The translations under genes were made by a program, and so were the position numbers. From NCBI GenBank assembly GCA_022749755.1, contig CM040444.1, positions 11,450,274-11,514,273 of the forward strand: a stretch of DNA of 64,000 nt, given 5' to 3'. Positions 1-12,099 of the stretch are shown here, in pieces. Every line of letters starts with the position of its first letter. Within the stretch, counting starts at the first letter, position 1. Source of the DNA: Azadirachta indica. Its lineage: Eukaryota; Streptophyta; Magnoliopsida; Sapindales; Meliaceae. The notes below the pieces were generated by a model. It worked only from the letters and a program-made list of their open reading frames with translations, was not told where the DNA came from and made no database searches.

Positions 1-110
1 TTTAGGAGGCGGCAACTGGCGAGTGGTGGTGTGTCTTTTGCTCTTCATTTACGACATTTTGTAACTCAAAATTCAATTATTTTCGAGTCTTGTTGGGCTA
101 TTTATTTTAG

Positions 111-1080
111 AGAATTAACCGAAAATACCCGGTGACCAAAAATCAAAAATACCTTCCCTTAAAAAAATTATTTAAATATGCTTTTCTTTTTATACTTTTG
201 GATTAAAATACTCTCATATCCAAAATTTACAAAATACTTTCGAATTGTTACAATAACTCAAAAATGTTATTTAAGTTGTTACAATAATTCGAAAGTGTTA
301 GTTTCGTATTAATACAGTATTTAAAGGTTGTTTTAGGAACTCAAAAGTGTTATTTTTGAGTTATTGCAGTAACTCAAAAATAATACAATGACCCAAAGTT
401 AAATTTGATAATTTAGGATATTTGGGGTATTTTTGTCCAAAAAATTTGAAATTGGGTACTTTCGAATAACATTTTCTAGTGTGATTATTTTTGAATTGTA
501 GGTAGTAAAAAATGAGTATATTTGGTTAAAGAAAATTAATTGAAAAGACCCAAGTTTGGTGGAGGAAAATAAAAAATACCCTTCCTCAAAAAAGTCATTC
601 AAGTGTTATTTTTATACACTTTCGAATTAAAATACCCTTGTGCTCAAAATTTACAAAACACTTTTGAATTGTTATAAAAACTCAAAAGTACTACTTTCAC
701 GTTAATACAATAATTCGAAAGTAATAGTTTTGTATTATTACAATACTCGAAAGTGTTAGTTTCAAGTTATTTCAATACTCAAAAATGTTAGTTTCAAGTT
801 ATTTCAATACTCAAAAATTTTAGTTTCAATCTCTAAAGTATTAGTTTTGAGCTATTACAATAAGTTTTGAGTAAGGCAATAATTTATTTTATTTGATATC
901 TACTTTTGAGTAAAGCAAAATTTTGCCTTAGTTTGATACCTAAATGCATGTATTAATCAAAGTAGACATAAGGGCATTTTTTTCCAAAATAAATAATTTG
1001 GACATTTTTTAATGGAATCATATAAGGAAGGTATTTTTAAATTTTGATTATAAAATAAGGACATTTTCAGTTATTTTCCT
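111..1080. repeat. Two diverged direct copies of an AT-rich ~420-470 bp unit
   Basis: Unit 1 (about 111-530) and unit 2 (about 531-1080) follow the same order. Each has a start like 'gaaaatacccgg' or 'gaaaagacccaag', then 'aaaaatacccttcct', then a 'cgaattaaaatac..t' block, then 'caaaatttacaaaa(t/c)act', then many short variants of 'aactcgaaagtgttagttt'. Both end in a 'tatttttgtccaaaa' or 'catttttttccaaaa' block. The inner 20-30 bp variants are themselves repeated, most densely at 240-380 and 660-850. No coding frame is credible. It could be a satellite-like or transposon-derived noncoding repeat; the family is not recognised. Confidence 0.6.
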
Positions 1081-1085
1081 CCCTC

Positions 1086-2306
1086 GAGTCTTAACAAATA
1101 ACTAACAAGGATATTATTGGTTCAAGTTTAATAATTTACTCCTCGATCTTTTTAAAGGTAAATAACAATTAGTCCCCTAAAATATGACTAAAATAATAAT
1201 GAGAACTCAAGTTAAAATTAATTATCAACGTGACTCTTTTTGATACCTTTTTTTTATTATTCTTCTATTTTTGAACCATGTTGATCGATAAAATGATATA
1301 AATATATCTCTACCCATATTGCCTAATACAATAACATAAATACTCATACTTTGTAATTCATATAAAAGGATATTATAATATAATCCTTGATATTTGAGAA
1401 AACAATAGACATCTTCTTACAATATGAAAATTGTTAGATATTCTAAAGTTTGAAAAAATAGTGAAATACCTACTTGGAGGTTAGATTTTCATTAATTCAT
1501 TGTTAGGGTTATAGGAACATTTTCCTAAATGTTAATAAAATAAAATTAATTAAAAAAAACCCAAATTTTAGACTACACACTTTTGACTTTATCTAAAACT
1601 CACCCTTCCTCACTTTCTCTTTGTCAATGCAAACTTTTACCGTCTACAATAACTTCTATTTACGGTGTTATGAGCTTGCTTGTTTTCTCTCAAAGGGTGA
1701 TAAATTTGTTTCTCTTTTTTGGTTTGGTAGCATAAGTGCCTGAATTGAAGGGGAATGTTTCAGTGGAGATAATATTGAATTGCTTGGATTGAAGGGGAAT
1801 GTTATGGTGGACATGATGTTTGAAGATTGTTGACAAAATTTTGTTAAAATCTCAAGGAAAGATTAGCATTTTGGTAAGTGCTCATGTTGTGGTAGTGATT
1901 GAATGCGATCTTGGCTTTACAGTTGATGTGCAAGATGTACCACTCGCACAAAGGCATGAAGCGCTTGAAGTATATACATTTGAAAAATTCTGTCAAAAGG
2001 GCAATAACAGCCTAAAGAGTTTGGGTTTTAAATGGGACTGTAGTAACTCCTCTAATCTTTCCTCAAAATTTTTCATATGTACTATTCGCATGAAGGTATG
2101 TTGAAATATTTTTAAAAAAACTATTATTGCACATATGTTTGATAAACTTATAATATTTGAAATACATGATAATTAGGACCATCGACGACTTTCCGAATAT
2201 ATTTCTTTTATTATTCTTTTATCATTTAAGATTGTTGCATATATATAAAAAAATGTATCTTTAAGAATGCTTACACTATAAATATGTCTTTATGTGATAG
2301 TTTAAC
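1086..2306. other. Intergenic, no gene recognised; upstream flank of copia element
   Basis: AT-rich sequence without a recognisable protein. The block 'gaaggggaatgtt' occurs twice (about 1747-1760 and 1790-1803) within a short imperfect duplication. A 94-codon open frame at 1820-2104 (+) has no recognisable motif and is not called. The 5' LTR and primer-binding site expected for the downstream copia element were sought here and not found. Confidence 0.5.
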
Positions 2307-3200
2307 ATGGCTTCTAAAAACATTGTGGTTGAGTCGAACAAAGAAGAGAAACTTAATGGTGACAATTATGATACATAGCATTGTAAGATTCAATTTGTCT
2401 TGGAAGAACAAGAATCTCTTAACGCCTTGAACAATGTGTTGGTTCAATCCCTTGAGGGTAACATTGCTCAAAATATGAGAGACATGGAAGCATATATTGC
2501 TTGGAAAACAAAAATAGCAATGCTTGCATAACGTTGCTGAGTAGTATACATGATGATCTCCTGTGCAAGTGTGAGCAATACCAGATGGTCCAAGAGATAT
2601 GGTTTGCCCTTAAAGAGAAGTTTGGTGGTACTTTTATAACCAAACAGAGAAAGCTTACTATCAAATTTGATTTATATCACAAGCGCCTTAATGTTCCTAT
2701 GAGGCAACATTTGAGGGATATATCAAATACGATACGAGAGCTGAAGTCTGTTGGACATACTTTAATTGTTGAGGAACAGGTCTAGGTGGTTATTAGGTCT
2801 CTTCCGGATAACTGGGAACATATGAAGGTAAACATGACACACAATGATAACATCAGAACGTTTGATGATATCCAACGTCATCTTGAGCTAGAAGATGAGT
2901 GCTTTGAGGCAGATAAGCTTCTAGCCAACTTTATGTGTCCAATTCTACCTTGTATAATGCTATAGGCAATAAACGCAAGAAGGATGGAAAGTTCTACAAG
3001 AAGGGATAAAATCCTAATTAGTTAAAGTCTAATTAAGGGAAGAAGAAAAGGAGTAAACGAGTAGGCAAAAATAAGGATAAGACTAAAATGGCTTGCTATA
3101 ATTATGGTAAGATGGGTCATTTCGCTCGAGAATGTACTGAGCCGAAAAAGGTACAAGCCAACTCCAACATTTCTCATTATAATTTTGTTACTAGCTTTCT
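2307..3200 (+). pseudogene. Copia gag remnant with degenerate zinc knuckle
   Basis: The frame starts at the ATG at 2307 and carries the copia Gag (UBN2-type) text, for example LNGDNYDT followed by a stop where Trp is normal, and later 'DLLCKCEQY' and 'FALKEKFGG' (2550-2625). A CCHC knuckle near 3088-3141 reads CYNYGKMGHFAREC, so the second cysteine has become Tyr. At least three in-frame stops break the reading frame (for example about 2374 and 2785). Confidence 0.8.
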
Positions 3201-3214
3201 ATTTCTAACTAAAT

Positions 3215-4116
3215 TTCGTCCTTTGTGGATTGTAGACTGAGGAGCCACAGACCATATAGCTCGAGATTGAGGAGCTTATATGGAGTATCGTCGAATAAGT
3301 TTTAGGAAAAAATGGATATATATGGGAAACAACACTAAGGTTGATGTAAAAGGTATAGGCACTTGCAAATTCATTTTGCGTGGTGGCTATACTTTGTTCC
3401 TGCATGATGTTCTATACGCTCTAAAAATTCAGCGAAATTTAGTCTCAGTTTCGGTTCTCCTCAGATTAGGCTACCATTTACATTTTTATGATAATGTAAT
3501 GAGACTTATTTTAAATTCTATTCTTATTGGCACTAATTGTTTGTTGGATGGTTTTATAATATTAGATACTATTTTTTTTGGTAATAATGATTACGATAGT
3601 TGTTTTTCAATGATTACATCTTTTAATGTTTTGAATATAAATGTTAATATATGGCATGCTAGATTAGGACATATTGGGCAAGATATAAGGAATAGATTAG
3701 GTAGAGAAGGCCTAATAAGGTCATTTGCTAATATTCAGTTACCCACATGTGAGAATTATCTAACTGGGAATGCAACTAGAAAACCATTTGGCAAAGGAAT
3801 AAGAGTCAAAGTTCCATTGCAATTAGTTCATTTTGACATCTGTAGACTAATGAATGTAAGACCTAGGCACAGAACCTATTATTTTATTACATTCATTGAT
3901 GACTATACACGTTTCGATTATGTCTATTTGATCTCACATAAATCAAAAGGATTAGATTGCTTTAGATTATATGTTAACTTGGTTGAAAATCAATTAGATA
4001 AGAAGATCATAACCTTAAGGACTGAACGGGGATGTGAATATCTTTCTGAACAGTTTAAAGAACTGCGTAATGAGAAAGGTATTGATAGACAGTTAACTAT
4101 TCTTAGAACTCTGTAA
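3215..4116 (+). pseudogene. Copia protease and integrase remnant
   Basis: The aspartic-protease site at 3220-3268 reads WIVD-stop-GATDHIA, so the Ser of the catalytic D-S-G is now TGA. Downstream in one open frame lie the GAG-pre-integrase segment (WHARLGHIG, about 3652) and the integrase core with HFDIC and ITFIDDYTR. The segment that normally carries an invariant Asp reads TERGCEYLS. The frame ends at a stop at 4114-4116. The protease stop and the substituted core residues argue for an inactive copy. Confidence 0.85.
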
Positions 4117-6303
4117 TAAAATGGTATAGCGAAAAAAAGGAACAGGACTTTATTAAAAATGGTTAGGTCTATGACGGCAAAGCAAATCTTCCAATATCTT
4201 ATTAGGGAGATGCGCTACTTACTGCCACATATATACTTAACTGTGTTCCTTTTAAATCAGTTACTACTACTCCTTATGAGTTATGGATAGGTAGAAAACC
4301 TAATCTAATGCACTTGCGACCTTGGGGGTCTGCAGCTTATGTTCATGATTTATCACATAAACATAGAAAATTGGGTGCAAGAGGTAGAAAATGTATCTTC
4401 ATAAGATGTTCTGAATACTCAAAAGGCTATGTGTTTATTGGTGAACGGATTGATGGAACAATAACTGAATTGGAATCTAGAGATGTCATATTTTTGGAAA
4501 ATGAGTTTCCTAGAATTAGGGAAGTAGACAGGAATATCTAATTTTATGACTTGGATGATCCTAATGATACTTCAAACAAAGATATTAAGGAAAATATAGT
4601 TTTTGCTCGAGATGCCAGTCCTAGTGGGAGTGGAACACCTTTAAAGTTAATAAGACTAACTCGTACAATAATCCTACGTCGTCATTTTGAGATTGAGGGG
4701 GAGACTTTTATGATTGCTTCACATGATAGTAATAAGCCAAAACTTTTGCTGAGGCTTTCACTGTACCTTCTAAGGGAATTATGGATGAAATCAATGGAAA
4801 AAGAAATGGAGTCCATGAGAATCAATCAAGTTTGGGATTTGGTTGATTTACCGTCTAATCATTGAGCCATTGGAAACAACTGGGTTCTTCGTATTAAGAG
4901 AAAGGCGGATGGCACAATTGAAAGATATAAGGCATGATTAGTAGTAAAAGGCTATACCCAAAAAAAGGGTGTAGATTATGAGGAAACTTTATCACCTATA
5001 GTAAGGTTTGCCTCTATTCGTCTGATCTTAGCCATTGTAGCACATTTGGATCTTGAATTACATTAAATGGATGTAAAATCAGCATTTCTTAATGGAGAAC
5101 TAGAGGAAGAAAAATATATGGAACAACCTCAAGGGTTTGTTTCTAAAGGTCTAAAGCGCAAAGTTTGCAAGCTCAAAAGATCAATATATGGGTTAAAACA
5201 ATCTTGTAGATAATGGTATCTTAAGTTTTATAGTGCCGTAATTTATTATGGATTCTTTATGATTAATAAGGACCATTTTGTGTATGTTAAGAGATCTGAG
5301 GATAATTTTATGGTATTATTTTTATATGAGGGCAACATATTGAGGGCTAGGAACAATAAGGAGTTTTTCGAAACTATTAAAGATTGCTTATCTTTAAATT
5401 TTGAGATGACAAATGTAGGCAAAGCAGCTTATATCTTAGGAGTTAAGATCGATAGGGATCATTCAAGAAAACTGCTAGCTTTGTCTCAAGAACCTTACAT
5501 TAGGAAGATTCTTGAAAATTCCAACATGGCTAGTTGTAAACCCATAGATACTTCTATCTCAAAAGGATAAACTCTTAGCCTAGATATGTGTGTTAAGACT
5601 CCACAAAAACGTGAAAAAATGGTAAGAGTTCCTTACTCTAGTGCCGTTGTTAGTCTTATGTACGCTATGATGTGTACAAGGCCTGATATTTGATATGTTG
5701 TTGGATTGGTAAGAAGATATAAATCTAATCTAGGACAAAAGCATTGGAATGTTGTCAAAAGGATTTTAGCATACTTAAAGGGTACTGTAGACTATTTTTT
5801 GTGCTACCAAAGAGCTGATTTATGCTTAACTGGATACATAGACGCTGATTGGGGTGGTGGTCTGGATGAGCAAAAATCAACCTGAGGATATACTTTTCTG
5901 TTTAGTCGAGGAGCTATCTTGTGGAGTAGTAAGAAGCAGACATGCACAGCTTTATCAAATAAAAGCTGAATTTGTGACATGTTTGGCAACAGTACAAGAA
6001 GTGCTTTGGTTGAAAAGATTTTTTGAGGATTTGAAGATTATCACAGTTATTTCTAGACCAGTCACTATATATTATGATAGTCAGGCAGCTATATCTTTCA
6101 TAAAAGATGCTAAATACCATAGCAAATCCAAACACATAGAGATTAAATACAACTGTGTTAGAGATATTGTAGAAAATAAAGAAGTAACTATTCGGTATAT
6201 TTCTACGTGCCATATGTTGGCTGATCCATTGACCAAAGCTATTACTAGAAATGTTTATTCATCATATGCTCGATCTTTAGGATTACGTAGACTAAGTTTT
6301 TAA
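4117..6303 (+). pseudogene. Copia integrase C-terminus, reverse transcriptase and RNase H remnant
   Basis: Pieces include 'HLRPWGSAAYVH' (4308, integrase C-terminal side), '[14 protein letters not shown]' (about 5071, RT), 'SIYGLKQS' (about 5182) and 'TNVGKAAYILGVKI' (about 5410). RNase H at 5830-6303 carries IYYDSQAAI and HIEIKYNCVRD and closes at a TAA. The RT catalytic motif that should read YVDD reads YEGN near 5325. Stops and frameshifts occur throughout, for example the TGA at 4863 and TAG at 5209. Confidence 0.88.
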
Positions 6304-7360
6304 TGTACTAAGTTGTTACTTTAATATATTTATGAATAAATGAAGTTTTGTTCTTACATTTATTCTTTTATAGTGAATTGTATGATGACACATATATGTT
6401 GATATCCCAATAAAATGTCATCAGATTGAAGATTAGCTCACTTACACGAGTGATCGCCTCAATTGTTAATTGCAACAAGTTGGGATGAGACATTTATAAT
6501 ATTTTTGAGCTTATATTATAAAAATGTATCGCGTTGACTGGGTTAAAATGAGGTTTATTTGATAAAGAACCGAACATGGTATATTTGTTATCATGATAAT
6601 CTGATTATAGCCAGATATGAAATCTTAATCTGTCATTTGGAAGACGAGCACTTGAGATTTCAAGTTAGATGCTAAGATAGCAACTAAGCTAAAGATATGT
6701 ATAGCACTATTGACTTATGTTTTTGAAAGAAATTATTGTAGCATATAATTCATACCACATGTGCTTATATTGACTAATTAGGAAAATGAAGATATATCCC
6801 TATTCTCTTTATTGTGTAAGTTCCTAGATGTAGAAATTCTAACCTTATGAGATGTCCTTAGTCACTATTTCCTATGTCATGAAGTAGCAAATCTATGTTT
6901 AGCTACTTTAAAATGTTATTTATGGTTATGAAATAATATTCAATCTATGAAACATGTCTAAGAAAGCAATTGGTCTAAAATCAAATGACATAAGTGAGAT
7001 GGGAAGGTTTATTTTTGTCTACATTAAAACCTTATGTTTTTACTGGTCGACCAATTATGTAATCTTTTTAGATTGATATAATTGTGATTACATAGAGTTT
7101 TAAAGAAAATCAAGCATAGCTCTCTGAGTTTTAATATGCTTCGATTAATGTAACAAACATAAATCTAGGACATATGTAAATATATATTCTTTGCAAAGTT
7201 GTTTGCAAAAGATATATATGAAAGCTTTCTTTATTTTATTTGTTCGTAGGTCACACGATGCATTTACTTGTATGAACTCTGTGATACATTATGTATCCTA
7301 TAAGTTTTATTCGCTCTTTGCTCAGTATAGAATGTCAGACCATCATATGTGAGTGGGAGA
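6304..7360 (+). other. Copia 3' noncoding tail and polypurine tract
   Basis: About 1 kb without a coding frame lies between the RNase H stop and the 3' LTR. It ends in the purine-rich GAGTGGGAGA (7351-7360) immediately before TATTGG, the position expected for plus-strand priming in copia elements. Confidence 0.7.
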
Positions 7361-7869
7361 TATTGGACTTGAAATAGACCCAATGGAGTGCCCATGATAG
7401 GTTGACCTAATTGGCCTAATGGGATAATATTTATTTAATGTAATAAATATTATTTATCTAAATAATTAAATTAATTATATAAGATAATTATTTAATTATT
7501 GAAGATAAATAGAGAGTTAACAGATACGTTTTTTCTTGAGGGATAATACGTCTATTTTAAATAAAAGATAAAATATTAAGTTAAATTAGAATTGGATGTA
7601 ATTCTGATCCTAATCAAAGGAAATTTCCTCATCTCCCTAGCACTATAAATAGGGCGCCTATTCGTCTCATTCAGTTTTAGTTGAGCAGTTTAAAATTTTC
7701 ATATACAAAAAGTAGAGAATAAGAAAATTATAATGGGTTCTTGCATTGTGAAGCAAATGGACTTTCCCGTGTATGATTTTCCACCACCTCAAGACTGTAG
7801 AACAATCTGTTCAAATATCTTAAGTGAAAAGGTACACTTTTGTGTTCTATTTTTTTTATTTTTCCAACA
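7361..7869 (+). repeat. Copia 3' LTR (509 bp)
   Basis: It begins TATTGG right after the polypurine tract and ends CCAACA, an inverted terminal pair if the second base is a mutated G (TGTTGG/CCAACA). It contains a clear TATA box (TATAAATAG, 7644-7652), as expected for the LTR promoter. No second copy is visible in the window. Confidence 0.75.
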
Positions 7870-9073
7870 GGGCTAAAAAAGATGGCCATGGTAAAATTAT
7901 AGTGAAGTTGTGAGTAAGGGCGACAGCAGTGTGTGCTATATAATAAATTAGGATTTATAATATAATTTTATATTTATATATACATAGTTAATTTTATTTT
8001 AAAAAATATTAGAATGATTATTATTATTTTCATTATATATATTTATTATTTTCATTACCATTTTGTCAAAGTTTCTACCAAAATATACATTACAAACTAA
8101 TGGATTGAGACAAATTTGATTAATTGGCCAAATTTTTAGGCCTAAGACGTTGTTTACTTACATTTGTAAGAGTAAATTTTTTCATATATCCGAGTTCACA
8201 CAGAAGTAGAATTTTCGAGTTGGATTGGTTGGCTTTCATCACTTACAAATTATGATAGACCCCTAACTATCATGTAATTATTATATATTATTTTGCAATT
8301 TGTCACAATTATTTTGAAAAACCATTATTTTTTATTTTAAAATGAAAAAATTTTCAGTTTGATCAAATATGTAAAATAATTCAATTTATATTAACTTAAG
8401 TTTTTTCTATAGCTCATGAGTAATATAACAATATAAAAATTCTCTATTGTCTATATAAATTAGTTTTTTTTTTATAAATATTACAAGAAAATAACCCAAA
8501 ATCCTCTCCAACCAAATATGAACAAGGTTTGATCCTCAAACCTCATCTCATGTTTCACTCTTTTTTATTTTTAATTTTATTAATTGATATTTTTATATTT
8601 TTATCAAGTAATATTAGTAAATCAATCAGTTTATATACAACAAGTAATAAAGGAGTTTATTTTGATTATTATTTTATGATTGAAAATAAAACCTTTTATT
8701 TTAATTAATTATTAAAATTTAATTTTATCCATCTTATCCAAGATACTTTGATATATCAATTTTTCAAAAACAAATAATGGTTTGCATTGATAAATTATTA
8801 AAAGTTGTAAAATGATCCAACTCATAATCCAAGTCTTTTTGTGAATATATTTTGTTTTTTAGTTTATATATTAAATAAATAATAATAATAATAATAATTT
8901 ATTTAGATTGATTGTAACAAGATATAAATTGTTTATTGTAATTTTTAGTTTTTTAAAAGAAAACAGTATTTTATTTTTAATTAATTTCTTTAAGTAATTA
9001 CGTTCCATTGGATATGTTCATTATTTCTGTTTTTCAAATAGAAACAATAATTTGAGTTTTTTTTTTAAAAAAA
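7870..9073. other. Gene-free AT-rich stretch
   Basis: No coding frame, RNA gene or recognisable element was seen. It contains a short (AAT)n run near 8876-8896 and many homopolymeric A/T tracts. Confidence 0.5.
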
Positions 9074-10057
9074 GACAAATGACATATGAACTTTCATTTT
9101 ATTATCTGAATGACATATACACTCCCACTTCAAAAATAATTGTCAAACACACCTCTTCTATTAATTTTTTTTGTTAAAATGAATTGTTGAGTAGTTCAAT
9201 GGTAAAAATACCCCCAAACCTTTATTTGACCAATATGATGACATAAATACTATTTTTTATAATTTTTATTTTTTTAGTTAAATAAATTAGTAATATGAAG
9301 AAAATTTTATTTTAACTAAAAAATTAAAAGTTTCATTTATTTTCAATTCTATTTTTCATTTTTTATTTGAAGGTTTTCGTATTTCATTTTTGAATTTTTA
9401 TCTTAAAGTTTCTATCTTTTTTTATTTTTTTATTTTTCACCCTAATCCATGATTAAAAGAACACTTATATATTAGAAAATAATAATTATAAATTCACTAC
9501 GTGATAAGAAAAATAGTGAAATAATATAAAAATAATAATATTTTTATGCTAAAGGTGAAACTTTCAATATATATTCAATTTTCTTTCAATAAATACCATT
9601 ATTTTTTTATCTTTTTATGTTTTTTAACTATTTTCTTATTACTTATTGAAGTTATAATTATTATTTGCTAATATATGAGTGTTGTTTCAATTATATATTA
9701 GGGTAAAAAATGAAAAATAAAAATTGAATAAAAAATAGAAACTTTAAGGTCAAAAATAAAAAAAAGATGAAAATTTTAAAATAAAAAATAGAATAAAAAA
9801 TAAATTAAACATTTACTTTTTAATTGAAATTAAATTATCTTTACATAACTAAAAAATAATAAAAATTGTTCAAAAAAAAAGTATTTATGTTATTATATTG
9901 GTCAAATAAAGGTCAAAGGGTTATTTTTGTTATTATAAGTCAACAATTATTTTTAACGGAAAAGTTAACAGAAGGGATGTGTTTGACAATTATTTTTGAA
10001 CTGGGAGTGTAAATGTCATTTAGGCAATAAAGTGGAGGTTCAGATGTCATTTGCTGT
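9074..10057. mobile_element. Full-length foldback (hairpin) element, ~985 bp
   Basis: The left end 'gacaaatgacatatgaac' (9074) is mirrored at the right end by 'cagatgtcatttgctg' (about 10041-10056). The mirror continues inward nearly to the centre: 'caaaaataattgtcaaacac' pairs with 'gtgtttgacaattatttttg', 'cctttatttgacc' with 'ggtcaaataaagg', and 'cttaaagtttctat' with 'atagaaactttaag'. The axis is near 9565, giving arms of about 490 bp. It has no coding capacity. It resembles a non-autonomous hairpin-type DNA element, and a related element with the same termini lies at 61686-62842. Boundaries are uncertain by about 10 bp. Confidence 0.75.
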
Positions 10058-10424
10058 TAAAAAAAAATTGGACAAGGATAAGAAATCTCATCCATAAAAC
10101 ATTAAACTCTTATCCCTTACTCTTATTTAAACCCAAGATGGTTTAAAAACATCAAGCATGCCTCAAATCACCCAACCTACACCCACGGGGTTAAGGGGTA
10201 AATAAAAAAAATAATTTGAGTTATTAGGTTATTTGCATATAATTGAAATTTAAGAAATAAATGTATATTATTAAAAATTACAAGAAGAATTTATTGTGAC
10301 TTATTTGTACATAATTATAATATTATTAAATGAATATATATTACTAAAAATACAAGGACTTCATAAAATTTACATTAACGTATTACAACCAACTATTTGA
10401 GACCACGTGTATCTATTCATCTTT
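10058..10424. other. Intergenic, nothing recognised
   Basis: A short AT-rich spacer between two inverted-repeat elements; no gene or motif was recognised. Confidence 0.45.
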
Positions 10425-10571
10425 GAAAGGGGTATTGTCACATACCTCTACCAAGGTTTGTCAAAGTCACAAGTAATTGAAAGTTTGGAAAATTTTATAG
10501 GTACCTCCATCGCTACAATAATTCTATCTTATTGACTGTAAGTTGACCATAAACTTTTGGACATTTCAACA

Positions 10572-10813
10572 AAGGGGTAGGATCAAGGGTCCGTTTTTTT
10601 TATACAATTTTTTACATCAAATATAAGTCATTAAATTTAAACACATCCAATGGTTGAGATTATATCTGACATGTGTATTAATTATAAATATATTAAATAT
10701 GTATCAATTATATTATCAAATGCAATCTCAACCGTTGGATGTGCCTAAATTTAAAGACTTATAGTTGATATAAAAAATTTTATAAAAAAAGGGGGTCATT
10801 GATCCTGCCCCTT
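10572..10813. mobile_element. MITE, ~240 bp, family A copy 1
   Basis: The terminal inverted repeat 'aaggggtaggatc' (10572-10584) is mirrored by 'gatcctgcccctt' (10801-10813). The arms continue as 'acatccaatggttgagatt' against 'aatctcaaccgttggatgt'. It shares this inner 'taacggttgagattgcat' core and layout with the elements at 34142-34366 and, more distantly, 35762-35970. Confidence 0.75.
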
Positions 10814-11449
10814 CAATAAAAATACTATATTTGGACCGAAATTAATAACACTTACCTCAAAGTGAATGGTATTTCGATTTTTTTAAAAAATATAATTATA
10901 AATATAATCAAATAAGAATAAAATAGTTACGACGTTTTAGCTCATATTGAGATAATTTCACTGTCGTCAACCATCACCATTCACTGATCAAAAACCACCA
11001 CAAAAATTAAAATGCTCCATCAGCCAAACCCCTCTTAACTATTCTAACCAAAAGCTAAACTACTTCAACTTCCTAAATCGATAAACAATCATATAACTAA
11101 AAATTATCAGAAACCTATGAACCATTTTGCTGTTTTAGAGTAATTGCAACAAAGATTGTGATTTCATCCGCCATAAAACAAATATCTAAATTGATAAAAA
11201 AAAAATACTCACAAAAATGAACAATCAAAGCTATCAAAAATTTTTTAATTGTTTTACTTTCTTGAACTCAACATAGATCTCTTCTTTGCAACTCCAAAAA
11301 TCTACAAGCATATTCACTAAGACACATTCACCAAGATCTTTTTTTCTAACCGCTGCCATTTCCTAAAAAATTCACCATTATTTTCTCTTATTTAATCTAA
11401 ATAACAAGCAAAATCATCGACACACTTGTTAATGATGCATAGGTGGTAA

Positions 11450-11590
11450 TGGGCAGCGACGATGTCTTGACGTGGGCTACGAGTGAATGGCGTGAGTGTA
11501 GGGTAGCGAAAGATGACGTGAGCATAAGGGCGGTGACTGATGGCGTGAGCAGTGGAGCAACGAGTGAAGCAACGATGGTGTGGTGGCTAC
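11450..11590. repeat. GC-richer degenerate short repeats
   Basis: Variants of 'gatggcgtgag' and 'gagtgaatggcgtgag' recur in this 140-bp patch, which stands out against the AT-rich surroundings. An 88-codon minus-strand frame (11397-11663) overlaps it and shows no recognised domain, so it is not called as a gene. Confidence 0.4.
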
Positions 11591-11664
11591 CAAATTGAAT
11601 TTGTAAAATTAGATTTAGAAAGTCAAAGAGATTAAGGACTTTTACACTTGCAATAGAAAGCACA

Positions 11665-11775
11665 AGATGAAGGGTATTTTGAACTTTTACTATTTTTAAT
11701 TAGTCAAAGAGATTAAACTCACTTGCCTCAAGATGAAGGGTATTTTGAACTTTTACTATTTTTAATTAGTCAACT
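11665..11775. repeat. Local tandem duplication, ~67-bp offset
   Basis: The block 'agatgaagggtattttgaac' plus its following ~23 bases occurs at about 11665 and again at about 11732, each followed by 'ttagtcaa'. The two copies look identical over about 43 bp. Confidence 0.75.
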
Positions 11776-12099
11776 CACCCTCAATATGATAGAAATACGG
11801 TAATAAGAGAGGTATTCATAAATTTTCTCAAACTTTTATTTAAGTGTAATTTTCATAAACCTCAAGGGAAATATGTGAAAATATCCCATTTCTGAAACTT
11901 GAAAGAAATAACTGTTAAATTCTCCAAACCACTAAAATTTATTTAAACCAAAATTTATTTAAACCAAATTTTACGTGTATATATATGTTGGTAGAGGAGA
12001 CACATCAATGCCAATTAAACATAATTTATCATACCATTTACAAAAGGGATAGTGACATACCCCATTAACGTATGCCTTCATAAGCAGATACCCCCTTAA

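Larger units (their letters stand above)
2307..7869 (+). mobile_element. Decayed Ty1/copia LTR retrotransposon, 5'-truncated
   Basis: Gag, protease, integrase, reverse transcriptase and RNase H follow in the copia order on the + strand and are interrupted by many stops and frameshifts. A noncoding tail of about 1 kb (6304-7360) leads to a purine tract (GAGTGGGAGA, 7351-7360) and one LTR (7361-7869). No matching 5' LTR or initiator-Met primer site is seen upstream of the gag start at 2307, so the element appears truncated or rearranged at its left end. It cannot encode working proteins. Confidence 0.9.
10425..11895. mobile_element. Possible degenerate TIR element enclosing a MITE and a GC-richer core
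   Basis: The left end reads 'ggggtattgtcacatacctc' (about 10430) and the reverse complement of the right end (about 11890) reads 'tgggatattttcacatattt', followed on both sides by a similar 'aaggttt/gaggttt...' stretch. This suggests diverged terminal inverted repeats. The interior carries a nested MITE (10572-10813), a GC-richer patch of repeated 'gatggcgtgag' variants (11450-11580) and a local tandem duplication (11665-11775). No transposase was recognised. Confidence 0.35.

Noticed and set aside
1820..2104. 94-codon plus-strand frame upstream of copia gag
   Set aside because: No recognisable motif, no start context of note, and AT-rich surroundings; treated as chance or decayed.
1400..2300. 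5' LTR of the copia element
   Set aside because: Compared by eye with 7361-7869; no convincing colinear match or primer site was found.
11397..11663. 88-codon minus-strand frame as a gene
   Set aside because: Built largely from degenerate 11-bp repeats and lying in a probable transposable element; no domain recognised.
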